A DNA stretch of 64,000 nt from contig NZ_LDOV01000021.1 in assembly GCF_001029435.1 (NCBI RefSeq), forward strand, positions 1 to 64,000, read 5' to 3'. Position numbers and translations under genes: made by a program. This stretch comes from Photobacterium aphoticum (GTDB lineage: Bacteria > Pseudomonadota > Gammaproteobacteria > Enterobacterales > Vibrionaceae). Below are positions 29,330-37,545 of the stretch, one piece after another. How positions within the stretch are numbered: the stretch's first letter is position 1; every line of letters starts with the position of its first letter. The notes under the pieces are model-generated. The model did not search any database and was not told where the DNA came from. It was given only the letters and a program-made list of their open reading frames with translations.

Positions 29330-31030
29330 ATGCCTAACTTAACACCCGACTTAATACATAAGTCACCCATTGCCTTACCCCGCCTTTCACGCGCCCCTCT
29401 GCGCACTGCCTTGATGACGGTGCTGCTTGCGGTGTGGCTGATTTCGCTTGCCGTTATGGTGAGCCCCCCGGCTAACGCCTCAGCCTCAGCCTCAGCCTCA
29501 GCCTCAGCCTCAGCCTCAGCCTCAGCCTCAGAAGCATGGGAACCCGTGCCTTCACTGACCCAAGAAAATACAGCGGGAGAAAGTCATCAAGCCGAAGTGC
29601 TTACTCACTTACCTACTGCACAAGCTGCCATTGCCTCCACGTCAGTCGCAGAAACGCCTCGCTCAGGCACACCGTCGCAGCAAGACCAACTGGCTGCAGG
29701 CTTAGCCGAGCAGTGGTGGACACCGCTGTTATTCCTCGCACTGGGGATTGGTTTGGCGTTCACCCCTTGCGTCTTGCCCATGTACCCAATCCTCAGCGGC
29801 ATTGTGCTGGGCAATGGTCAAGTCAGTCACCGCCGCGCTTTTGGGCTGGCCTTTGCCTATGTGCAGGGCATGGCGCTGACTTACACCCTGCTGGGGTTAG
29901 TGGTTGCTTCGGCAGGCCTGCAATTTCAGGCCGCGATGCAGCATCCGTACATTCTGATCGGCCTCAGTGGCCTGTTTGTGTTGCTGGCGTTCTCCATGTT
30001 TGGCGCCTATACCCTGCAACTGCCGAGTCGTGTACAAACCTGGCTGCACAGCCTGAGCCACCAGCAACAAGGCGGCCGTTGGGGCGGCGTATTTGCCATG
30101 GGGGCGATTTCCGGTTTGGTGTGCTCACCCTGCACCACCGCCCCGCTCTCGGGCGCGTTGATCTATGTGGCGCAAAGCGGAGACTTACTGACCGGTGCCG
30201 TCGCCTTGTATGCCCTCGCCCTCGGCATGGGGATCCCGCTTATTGCAGCGGCAATGTTTGGCAATAAACTGCTGCCTCAGGCCGGCGCGTGGATGACCCA
30301 TGTCAAAACCGGTTTTGGCTTTGTGCTGCTGGCCGTGCCCTTGTTTTTGCTTGAGCGGATCTTACCGGCGCAGATCATGCCGCTGCTGTGGGGCAGCTTA
30401 GGATTCGCGGCCTTTGGCTGGCTGTATTACGTGAAGATGACGCTGGATAAGGCGCACCAACAAAAAACCGGCCAGCACTACACACGGCTCGATCAGAAAG
30501 CCCCGCTTCGCACCTGGCACAGTACCGCCTTGGGTGTAGTGGCCTTTTTAGGGATGTTCGCGTCTGCCGTGCCGATTTACCACCACCTCAGCGGCAACGG
30601 CGCAGACGCCTCAGCCGTCAGCATGACCTTTACCCGCATTGAAAATATCGACGATTTGGAATTGGCCTTGGAAAACGCCCGCGCCGAGGGTAAACCGGTG
30701 ATGCTCGACTTCTACGCGGACTGGTGTGTGGCCTGTAAAGAATTTGACGAGTACACCTTCCACGACCCAGACGTTGCAGAACAGTTGGGACAATTCGTCC
30801 TGCTACAGGCCGATGTGACGGGCAATACGCCGACCGACTTTGAACTGCTGCAAAGCATGGACGTACTCGGCCTGCCGACCGTGGATTTTTGGGATGCCAA
30901 AGGGAATCGGCTTGAGCATGCGCGCCTCACCGGATTTACGAAAGCTGCGCCGTTTTTGGCCCACCTGAATAACCATCAACTCATGCACAACAACGATGAA
31001 GCAGAACCAGCCGCAGAATCTAAACCATAA
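29330..31030 (+). CDS. dsbD: DsbD-type disulfide reductase lacking the periplasmic alpha domain
   Basis: DsbD passes electrons from cytoplasmic thioredoxin across the inner membrane. In these 566 residues a signal-anchor (to about 49) is followed by an (Ala-Ser)9 tract (50-67) and about 60 cysteine-free polar residues. Next is the eight-helix transporter with [10 protein letters not shown] (Cys147) and [14 protein letters not shown] (Cys265/268). The C-terminal thioredoxin-like gamma domain has CVAC at 466-469. The usual immunoglobulin-like alpha domain with its Cys pair is missing. Start ATG 29330; a GTG at 29273 would add a hydrophilic stretch. Confidence 0.85.
   Translation: MPNLTPDLIHKSPIALPRLSRAPLRTALMTVLLAVWLISLAVMVSPPANASASASASASASASASASEAWEPVPSLTQENTAGESHQAEVLTHLPTAQAAIASTSVAETPRSGTPSQQDQLAAGLAEQWWTPLLFLALGIGLAFTPCVLPMYPILSGIVLGNGQVSHRRAFGLAFAYVQGMALTYTLLGLVVASAGLQFQAAMQHPYILIGLSGLFVLLAFSMFGAYTLQLPSRVQTWLHSLSHQQQGGRWGGVFAMGAISGLVCSPCTTAPLSGALIYVAQSGDLLTGAVALYALALGMGIPLIAAAMFGNKLLPQAGAWMTHVKTGFGFVLLAVPLFLLERILPAQIMPLLWGSLGFAAFGWLYYVKMTLDKAHQQKTGQHYTRLDQKAPLRTWHSTALGVVAFLGMFASAVPIYHHLSGNGADASAVSMTFTRIENIDDLELALENARAEGKPVMLDFYADWCVACKEFDEYTFHDPDVAEQLGQFVLLQADVTGNTPTDFELLQSMDVLGLPTVDFWDAKGNRLEHARLTGFTKAAPFLAHLNNHQLMHNNDEAEPAAESKP
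29477..29530 (+). repeat. hexanucleotide tandem repeat (GCCTCA)9 inside dsbD
   Basis: Nine perfect GCCTCA units encode Ala-Ser pairs just after the signal peptide. Changes in unit number keep the reading frame and would only alter the linker length. Confidence 0.95.
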
Positions 31031-31050
31031 TCCATAAACCATAAAAAACA

Positions 31051-31083
31051 CGGGAAAGACAGGCCGTTCTGTCTTTCCCGCTT
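31051..31083. terminator. terminator between dsbD and the GGDEF gene
   Basis: CGGGAAAGACAG (31051-31062) and CTGTCTTTCCCG (31069-31080) form a perfect 12-bp stem with a six-base loop, with short A- and T-runs outside. It can serve both convergent genes. Confidence 0.9.
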
Positions 31084-31087
31084 TTCG

Positions 31088-32272
31088 CTATTCAGGTTGC
31101 CAGATAACGGTGTCCACATCTTGTGCGGGCAACTGGGTTAACTGCGTCGACAACGCCTGCTTAAACTGATGCACCGACACATCCGGCTGCCACTCCATCA
31201 CCAGCCCTTTTACCACCACCGGCTGTTTCAGCCGCTGATGGATCACCGTGTCGCAGCTTTGGTGGACTAACTGCTGCAACCGCGCCACCACCACCTTGGC
31301 CCCTTCAATGTCGGTATCCGGCAACACCACCACAAACTCATCGCCATTGAGACGAGCCAGAAAATCGCGCGGCCGGAATGTGCCCCGGCGCAGCACTCGG
31401 CCGATGCGTTTTACCAACGCCTTGGCCGCGTCTTGCCCGTACGTCATGCCATACCAGCGCAACGGGGTAATCGACAGGGCCACCACCGCCAATTGGGTGT
31501 TATCACGGCGGGCCGACAGCACTTCCCGCTCCATCACAATGTCAAAATGCTTGTGGTTTTGCAGCCCGGTCAGCGGATCAATCAAGGCCACATTGGCCAG
31601 CTCTAGCCGCAACCGCTGCTCTTGATAACCGTGCCAGACGGACGAGTGAAACCAGTAATAGAGATATTCACGCACCATGATGACCATCACCACACGCACC
31701 AGTACGGTAAAGAAAATCAGCGCTTCCGGCATGCCGAAGGTGTGTGTTTCAGAAAGCCCTGTGCTCGGCAGAAGCGTATTCGACAGAGCCGTATTAGACA
31801 ACACGGTATCCGACACCAGCCACGCCAATAACACCGGCAACACCGCCAGATAGGTCGCACTGCGGTAACTGAAAAAGGCGATCACCGCGATGATGATAAA
31901 CAGGTCGCTATACAGCGCCACCGACGCCAAATGGGTACCATGCAGGGGCAACGCAAACAACCCGGCCCACCCCAGTCCATAAATGGCCGCTAACGCCGTC
32001 GAGATCCACTGCCAACGCCGCATTGCCGGTAAGGCTTGATGCAACAGCACCAGCGCCGCTAACGCCACCAGCACAAAGGCGACAATGCCCAATAAAATCG
32101 CTTCTGCCACCGGCGGTACCATGCTGCGCACCGCAAACACTTCCACCACCACCAACAGCAACAGGGTGAAAAAAGTGAGCGAGGCGAGCTTCCATCCCTG
32201 ACGCTGACGAAAATACTGCTGAAACTCAAAATAGCTTTGCCCATCCATATCCGTGGTTAACAACGGGGCCAT
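31088..32272 (-). CDS. membrane-bound GGDEF protein, probable diguanylate cyclase
   Basis: Makes c-di-GMP if active. In 394 residues there are about six N-terminal hydrophobic helices (a putative membrane sensor, residues about 25-190). The GGDEF domain begins at DPLTGLQNHKHFD, and its active-site loop reads RLNGDEFVVVLPDTD. The first residue of the GGDEF motif is Asn instead of Gly or Ser, so activity is not certain. The inhibitory RxxD site is not obvious. Start ATG 32272; an earlier GTG-started extension lacks family-like sequence. Confidence 0.82.
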   Translation of the reverse strand: MAPLLTTDMDGQSYFEFQQYFRQRQGWKLASLTFFTLLLLVVVEVFAVRSMVPPVAEAILLGIVAFVLVALAALVLLHQALPAMRRWQWISTALAAIYGLGWAGLFALPLHGTHLASVALYSDLFIIIAVIAFFSYRSATYLAVLPVLLAWLVSDTVLSNTALSNTLLPSTGLSETHTFGMPEALIFFTVLVRVVMVIMVREYLYYWFHSSVWHGYQEQRLRLELANVALIDPLTGLQNHKHFDIVMEREVLSARRDNTQLAVVALSITPLRWYGMTYGQDAAKALVKRIGRVLRRGTFRPRDFLARLNGDEFVVVLPDTDIEGAKVVVARLQQLVHQSCDTVIHQRLKQPVVVKGLVMEWQPDVSVHQFKQALSTQLTQLPAQDVDTVIWQPE

Positions 32273-32450
32273 AATCCATGCTTCTCTAAAGGGTAAACGT
32301 CTCTTATTGAGAACGACCAAGCAGGAAAAAACTTAAAAGACATGGATCGCATTTTAAGGATCATGATCCAAAGCAGATCTTCCGTGTTAACAAATTGATC
32401 TCTTTTAGCGCCAGTGATAGCGTGGGAAAAAACAACAAGATGTACTGCAC

Positions 32451-33086
32451 ATGGACGCTCACTACACCATCGTTATTGCCGACGACCACCCGCTGTTCCG
32501 TAATGACCTGTTCCAATCGGTGCACATGGCGATCAGCGGGGCGACCCTATTAGAAGCCGACTCCCTCACCAGTCTGCTCGCCTTACTGGAAAAAGAGCCC
32601 GACGTCGACTTACTCCTGCTGGATCTGAAAATGCCCGGTGCCAACGGCATGTCCGGCCTCATTCAGCTGCGCAGCCAATACCCCGACTTGCCCATTGTGG
32701 TGATTTCCGCCAGCGAAGAAACCAGCGTGATCCGGCAGGTCCACAGCCACGGCGCGTTTGGCTTTATTCCCAAATCCAGTGACATGCGCGCCCTCATTCA
32801 ATCACTTAATCAAGTGCTGGATGGGGAACCGGTCTTTCCGGACGGACTCGGTGAAGTTGATGCCGAATACCACGCTCTGACCGAGCGGATCGCCGCCCTG
32901 ACACCTCAGCAGTACAAAGTCTTGGGGATGCTGGCCGACGGCTTGCTCAACAAACAAATCGCCTATGAGCTCAATGTCTCGGAAGCGACCATCAAAGCGC
33001 ACATGACGGCGATCTTCCGCAAACTGGATGTGAAAAACCGCACCCAGGCGGTGATCTTGTTACAACAGATGGATCTCGCCCCGTGA
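32451..33086 (+). CDS. NarL/LuxR-type response regulator, CrbR-like
   Basis: Two-component regulator of 211 residues. The receiver domain has acidic pocket ADDHPLF (Asp11-12), phospho-acceptor Asp58 in LLLDLKMPG and a Lys in GFIPKSS. The LuxR-type helix-turn-helix is LTPQQYKVLGMLADGLLNKQIAYELNVSEATIKAHMTAIFRKL. In Vibrio cholerae the gene at this position (beside dsbD and the acetate-type symporter) is CrbR, regulator of acetyl-CoA synthetase. Synteny and size agree, but identity is an inference. No kinase gene is adjacent. Confidence 0.85.
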   Translation: MDAHYTIVIADDHPLFRNDLFQSVHMAISGATLLEADSLTSLLALLEKEPDVDLLLLDLKMPGANGMSGLIQLRSQYPDLPIVVISASEETSVIRQVHSHGAFGFIPKSSDMRALIQSLNQVLDGEPVFPDGLGEVDAEYHALTERIAALTPQQYKVLGMLADGLLNKQIAYELNVSEATIKAHMTAIFRKLDVKNRTQAVILLQQMDLAP

Positions 33087-33167
33087 TCACTTTTTTATCG
33101 CTGAAGGTATAGACCTTTGGCTAAGCACACGTTTGACGTATCCCTCCCTATCCCTGCGCAAACTCAC

Positions 33168-33193
33168 AAAATCGCCCCTTAAACGGCGATTTT
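33168..33193 (+). terminator. terminator of the response regulator gene
   Basis: AAAATCGCC (33168-33176) pairs with GGCGATTTT (33185-33193) around an eight-base loop. Confidence 0.75.
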
Positions 33194-33302
33194 GTCGTTC
33201 TTGGCTCGACTAAAGTTGCACTGTGCCGCCCGCCAATCATTGCTATTGTCAGTTCGTAACATTTCATTAACGTGAACACTGACGACATGCAAGGAGATAA
33301 CA

Positions 33303-33569
33303 ATGGCGTTTGAATCCAAGGAGCAGGCACAAGCCTACTGGAAAGAAAACCTCGCCACGATGGGCTCACTGTTAGCCATCTGGTTTCTCGTGTCATACGG
33401 TGCCGGCATTCTGTTTGTCGATGCCCTCAATACCATCCAATTTGCAGGCTTTAAGCTGGGCTTCTGGTTCTCGCAGCAAGGATCAATCTACACCTTTGTC
33501 GCGCTGATCTTCGTTTACGTCGTGCGCATGAACGCCCTCGACCGTAAGTTCAACGTACAGGAAGACTAA
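33303..33569 (+). CDS. DUF4212 small subunit of a sodium/solute symporter
   Basis: An 88-residue protein with two transmembrane helices (MGSLLAIWFLVSYGAGILFVDALN and IYTFVALIFVYVVRMNALD) and the conserved AYWKENLATM start. This family always lies just before an acetate-type SSS symporter and is thought to be its small subunit. It ends 9 bases before the large symporter gene; an AAGGAGA site precedes its ATG. Confidence 0.92.
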   Translation: MAFESKEQAQAYWKENLATMGSLLAIWFLVSYGAGILFVDALNTIQFAGFKLGFWFSQQGSIYTFVALIFVYVVRMNALDRKFNVQED

Positions 33570-33578
33570 GGGGAAAAT

Positions 33579-35282
33579 ATGGAAATCCAAACCTGGACAT
33601 TTATCTTGGTGGGCATCACGTTCGCCCTCTACATCGGCATCGCCATCTGGGCACGCGCCGGCTCTACCAGTGAATTCTACGTCGCCGGCGGCGGGGTGCA
33701 CCCGGTCGCTAACGGCATGGCAACCGCAGCCGACTGGATGTCAGCGGCCTCGTTCATCTCCATGGCGGGGATCATCTCCTTCATCGGTTACGACGGCGGC
33801 GTCTACCTGATGGGTTGGACCGGCGGCTATGTCCTGCTGGCCCTGTGTCTCGCCCCTTACCTGCGTAAATTTGGCCAGTTCACCGTGCCGGATTTCATCG
33901 GTGAACGTTACTACTCCAAAACCGCCCGCATGGTCGCTGTGTTCTGTGCCATCTTCGTCTCGTTCACTTACGTGGCCGGTCAGATGCGTGGGGTCGGCGT
34001 GGTGTTTGCCCGCTTCCTGGAAGTCGACATCAACATGGGGATCATCATCGGGATGGGGATTGTGTTCTTCTATGCGGTCTTGGGCGGCATGAAAGGCATC
34101 ACGTACACCCAGGTGGCTCAATTCTGTGTCCTCATCTTTGCCTTCCTGGTACCGGCGATTTTCACCTCTATCATGATCACCGGTAACCCGGTCCCGCAAC
34201 TGGGTCTGGGCTCCACCATCAGCGGTTCAGAAACCTATGTTCTGGATAAACTGGACGGCCTGACCACCGAGCTCGGCTTTACCGCCTATACCGACGGTTC
34301 GAAAAGCATGGTGGATGTGTTCTTCATCTGTGCGGCACTCATGGTCGGTACGGCCGGTCTGCCTCACGTAATTATCCGCTTCTTCACCGTCCCGCGCGTG
34401 AAAGACGCCCGTATCTCTGCAGGCTGGGCATTGCTGTTCATCTCTATGCTGTACACCACTGCACCATCAGTAGCTGCATTTGCCCGCGTCAACATGATTG
34501 AAACCATCAACGGGCCAGACATGAAAGGTGTCGCGGCTGAGCAAGCGCCAAGCTGGGTGACCAACTGGGAAAAAACCGGTCTGGTGAAATGGGAAGATAA
34601 GAATAACGACGGCAAGATGTTCTACTCGGGCGATGAGCGTAACGAAATGAACATCAACCGTGACATCATCGTACTGGCAAGCCCTGAGCTGGCAAGCCTG
34701 CCTAACTGGGTTGTGGCACTACTGGCCGCTGGTGGCTTGGCGGCCGCCCTGTCTACCGCAGCCGGTCTGCTGCTGGTGATTTCGACCTCGATTTCCCATG
34801 ACTTACTGAAAAAAGGCTTCAAACCGAACATGACCGATAAACAAGAGCTGCTGGCGGCCCGAGTGGGTGCAGCGGTGGCGATTGTCGGGGCGGGCTATCT
34901 GGGTATCAACCCACCGGGCTTTGTGGCACAGGTGGTGGCGTTCTCCTTCGGTCTGGCAGCGGCCTCGTTCTTCCCGGCCATTATTCTGGGGATCTTCTAT
35001 AAGAAGATGAACAAGGAAGGCGCTATCGCCGGCATGATCACCGGTATCGCGTTCACCGCGTCGTACATCATCTACTTCAAGTTCATCAACCCAGCGGCCA
35101 GCACCCCTGAAAACTGGTGGTTCGGGATCAGCCCAGAAGGCATCGGTACACTGGGTATGTGTCTGAACTTTGTGGTCTCGATTGTGGTGAACAAGTTCAC
35201 GGCTGAAGTGCCGAAAGACGTGCAGGACATGGTGGAATCCATCCGCTATCCGAAAGGCGCAGGTGAAGCCCACGACCATTAA
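33579..35282 (+). CDS. sodium:solute symporter, acetate/monocarboxylate type
   Basis: Large subunit (567 residues, about 13 helices) of an SSS-family cation symporter related to ActP and V. cholerae VC2705. Signature segments are FYVAGGGVHPVANGMATAADWMSAASFISMAG, FGQFTVPDFIGERYY and AAALSTAAGLLLVISTSISHDLL. It has a periplasmic or cytoplasmic insert with DKNNDGKMF, which resembles an EF-hand loop. Paired with the DUF4212 subunit and a CrbR-like regulator, acetate uptake is the most likely role. Confidence 0.9.
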   Translation: MEIQTWTFILVGITFALYIGIAIWARAGSTSEFYVAGGGVHPVANGMATAADWMSAASFISMAGIISFIGYDGGVYLMGWTGGYVLLALCLAPYLRKFGQFTVPDFIGERYYSKTARMVAVFCAIFVSFTYVAGQMRGVGVVFARFLEVDINMGIIIGMGIVFFYAVLGGMKGITYTQVAQFCVLIFAFLVPAIFTSIMITGNPVPQLGLGSTISGSETYVLDKLDGLTTELGFTAYTDGSKSMVDVFFICAALMVGTAGLPHVIIRFFTVPRVKDARISAGWALLFISMLYTTAPSVAAFARVNMIETINGPDMKGVAAEQAPSWVTNWEKTGLVKWEDKNNDGKMFYSGDERNEMNINRDIIVLASPELASLPNWVVALLAAGGLAAALSTAAGLLLVISTSISHDLLKKGFKPNMTDKQELLAARVGAAVAIVGAGYLGINPPGFVAQVVAFSFGLAAASFFPAIILGIFYKKMNKEGAIAGMITGIAFTASYIIYFKFINPAASTPENWWFGISPEGIGTLGMCLNFVVSIVVNKFTAEVPKDVQDMVESIRYPKGAGEAHDH

Positions 35283-35288
35283 TAGCCA

Positions 35289-35372
35289 GAACCTAGAACC
35301 TAGAACCTAAAACCTAAAACCTAAAACCTAAAACCTAAAATCTAGGAACTAGGAACTAGGAACTAGGAACTA
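35289..35372 (+). repeat. heptanucleotide tandem array, twelve units
   Basis: Twelve 7-bp units without spacers: three GAACCTA, four AAACCTA, one AAATCTA and four GGAACTA. Units change type in blocks, suggesting local expansion of variants. It starts 6 bp after the symporter stop and lies 84 bp beyond the 3' end of the ParR-like gene. Confidence 0.92.
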
Positions 35373-35402
35373 AAAAAATATTCCAACACACTCCCTAACG
35401 AC

Positions 35403-35429
35403 AAAACGGAGCCTTCGGGCTCCGTTTTT
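35403..35429. terminator. bidirectional terminator between symporter and ParR-like gene
   Basis: AACGGAGCC-TTCG-GGCTCCGTT with A-run on the left and T-run on the right; perfect stem. Confidence 0.93.
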
Positions 35430-35455
35430 ATTTGGCGTTGACTACGACAGTTGAC

Positions 35456-36346
35456 CTAGAACAAGCCTTTCTTCTTCACTTTGCGAATGCTGGCGATCTG
35501 CTCGCTCAGGTTAGGCTCGCTCGCCGGTACCGCAGCCGGCTCGGCTGTCACACTGGCTTTCACACCACTGTGTTGCAACGCGCGGATCATCTGACTTTGC
35601 GCAGAGATCAGGGCTTTCAAGTCAGCAATTTCAGCCGCCTGACTCTGACTGTGCGCCTGATGTTGTGCCTGCAGTTCACGGATCAGCGGAGACACCACGG
35701 CTTCGGTGATATCAGCAGTGAGCCCGCCGCGTAATGCCTGACCCAGCTCATTGCCCAGATCGGCTTTGAATACCGCTAAGGTCGCTGCCAGCGCTTCACC
35801 TTGGTCATCCGATTCAACCGACTGCGCGCCAGCCTGTGCCACCACAGCGGCAGAGGCTTCTATCGCTTCCATTGAGGCATCCATTGACGCTGCGATTGAA
35901 GTCGTTAGCGTCTGCTGCAAACCGTTCAGTTGCGAGGCCATGCTCTGCTGAAAACGGGCCAATTCTTCACGCAGCATCTCTTGCTGGTGCTGTTGCGCCT
36001 GCAGGGCTTGGGCACTCGCGGCGTCCGCTTCCGGATTCGGTAACACCAGCCCACACATCTTCAGCTTCTGTGCCAGCGTCTCCATGTGAATGGTGTTTTC
36101 TGACAAGGTCGCCGACAGCTGACTGGTCAAGGCCGGGCTCAATAAATGCAAAAACAGCCCGGACAGGTAGATGTCTTTGTGGCGGTGCAGGTTGTGGTGC
36201 AACTCTTTACCGGCACTGGGTGTTTCCACTAACTGTCGACGCTCTTCGACCCAACGCTGCATGATGCCGACCGCATAGCGGTCAGCGTCAGAGTTCACCG
36301 GATCAAGAAACAGCGAACAGTTAACCCGCTTAAGCTGATTAGTCAT
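35456..36346 (-). CDS. ParR/StbB-like adaptor with long coiled coil
   Basis: Partner of the ParM-like actin just upstream. The first 85 or so of 296 residues resemble plasmid ParR (KRVNCSLFLDPVNSDADRYA and HKDIYLSGLFLHLLSP), a ribbon-helix-helix DNA binder. R1 ParR has only 117 residues. Here an Ala/Gln-rich coiled coil (about 105-255) and a basic tail RKVKKKGLF follow. ATG 36346 overlaps the parM-like stop by 8 bases and has GAGG upstream, so the two are translationally coupled. Function unknown; DNA or another cargo could be bound. Confidence 0.7.
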   Translation of the reverse strand: MTNQLKRVNCSLFLDPVNSDADRYAVGIMQRWVEERRQLVETPSAGKELHHNLHRHKDIYLSGLFLHLLSPALTSQLSATLSENTIHMETLAQKLKMCGLVLPNPEADAASAQALQAQQHQQEMLREELARFQQSMASQLNGLQQTLTTSIAASMDASMEAIEASAAVVAQAGAQSVESDDQGEALAATLAVFKADLGNELGQALRGGLTADITEAVVSPLIRELQAQHQAHSQSQAAEIADLKALISAQSQMIRALQHSGVKASVTAEPAAVPASEPNLSEQIASIRKVKKKGLF

Positions 36347-37385
36347 CAGCAACCTCAATGAGGGTCTCTGGGTTCACATCCACGTCGATATCATCCGCGT
36401 GGTACATGCATAGCTCACGCGCCAGCGCCGACTGTGATTCGTTGATCAGCACCACACGCTCACCCAGGGTCGGATACGCTTCTGCAATCGCCGGGTAAAT
36501 CAGTGACGCGCCACCACCGACCAGGTAAACACGGTTCGGGTTCTTGGCAAATTTCTTTGCTTCAATCGCCACCGCACTGCCCAGTTCCGCGATCTTGTTT
36601 TCAATCTTGGTCAGGATCGCATCAATCTGCGACTCGTCATTCACCACTTCTTTGACAAATTCCATGTCATGACGGCGCTTGATCAGCTCGTTCGCCACCA
36701 GGTAGCTTGCATCGCTGTCTGCGGCAGCCAGCACTTTACGCGCCAAGTCTGTCACCATCGACACACCGATTTCTTTGTTGCCGTACACAGCAGACACATC
36801 ATCGAACTCACCCACAACCACGCCCATGTCCAGCGTGGTACCGCCACAGTCAATCACCAGTGAACGGGTAAACTCGTTACAGTTAGAGTTCATCAAAGTC
36901 GACAGCACCGCCGGCACACTTTCCGGCATCACATTCACATCGACGATCTGGAACAGCTCGCCTTTGTTCAGCTCAATCGCACGCATCAGGTTCTGGCGTT
37001 TTTTCTCGATGTTCGCTTCGTTACGCTGGCAATCTTCCGGATCGTAAAACTCGGTGATCGGCAGGGTCACCACCAAGGTGACCGGACACGGCGTCAGGCC
37101 GGTTTGCAGCAGCGCATGGTGCACAGCGAGCAAGTTCAAGTCGTCATACTGGTAATCCACATGGGTGGTTTCCAGTGCTTTGTCAGAAGTCGCATCGTAG
37201 GTGTACTTGGTGGTACCGATGGTGTAGTTGTATACCTGCTTATCACGGCGCAGTGCCGCACTCTTCCAGTCTTTACGGAACGAGTTCGGTGACACAATGG
37301 TCTTTAGCTGGTTGTTCTCAATCCAGCTCACCTTCACGTTGGTTGAACCGTCATCCACTGCAATGGTTAACGCAGATACCGTCAT
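36339..37385 (-). CDS. ParM/StbA-family actin-like ATPase
   Basis: Bacterial actin that in plasmid R1 forms filaments which push plasmid copies apart. The 348 residues align well with R1 ParM: VDDGSTNVKVSW (phosphate 1), SPNSF, NLLAVHHALLQTGL, VMPESVPAV, VIDCGGTTLDMGVV (phosphate 2) and VYLVGGGASLIYPAI (adenosine). All ATP-site motifs are intact. Here it lies in a chromosomal setting downstream of lateral flagellar genes, without plasmid replication genes. The 160-bp upstream spacer shows no clear parC-type direct repeats. Confidence 0.9.
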   Translation of the reverse strand: MTVSALTIAVDDGSTNVKVSWIENNQLKTIVSPNSFRKDWKSAALRRDKQVYNYTIGTTKYTYDATSDKALETTHVDYQYDDLNLLAVHHALLQTGLTPCPVTLVVTLPITEFYDPEDCQRNEANIEKKRQNLMRAIELNKGELFQIVDVNVMPESVPAVLSTLMNSNCNEFTRSLVIDCGGTTLDMGVVVGEFDDVSAVYGNKEIGVSMVTDLARKVLAAADSDASYLVANELIKRRHDMEFVKEVVNDESQIDAILTKIENKIAELGSAVAIEAKKFAKNPNRVYLVGGGASLIYPAIAEAYPTLGERVVLINESQSALARELCMYHADDIDVDVNPETLIEVADD

Positions 37386-37468
37386 AATACGTACTCACAA
37401 ATCTAAAACAGAAACGCTAGGGCCCCCGCTGCGCGATAAGAAAGGCAGCAACACACGGATGACCCTAC

Positions 37469-37519
37469 AAAAAAATATCGACCCGCCGCGCCCTGCCAAC
37501 ACAAGGATTGGGCGACGGG
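37469..37519 (-). terminator. possible terminator of the motAB-fliB transcript
   Basis: On the minus strand CCCGTCGCCC (37519-37510) faces GGGCGCGGCGGG (about 37493-37482) with a two-base bulge, followed by TATTTTTTT. It separates fliB from the ParM-like gene and would make the latter a separate transcript. Confidence 0.45.
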
Positions 37520-37545
37520 TAAAAAGACTTACTGGCTGTTGGCGG

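Noticed and set aside
35456..37385. integrated plasmid partition locus
   Set aside because: No replication, mobilisation or integrase genes are next to it, and both sides are ordinary chromosomal genes; kept as a chromosomal ParMR-like pair.
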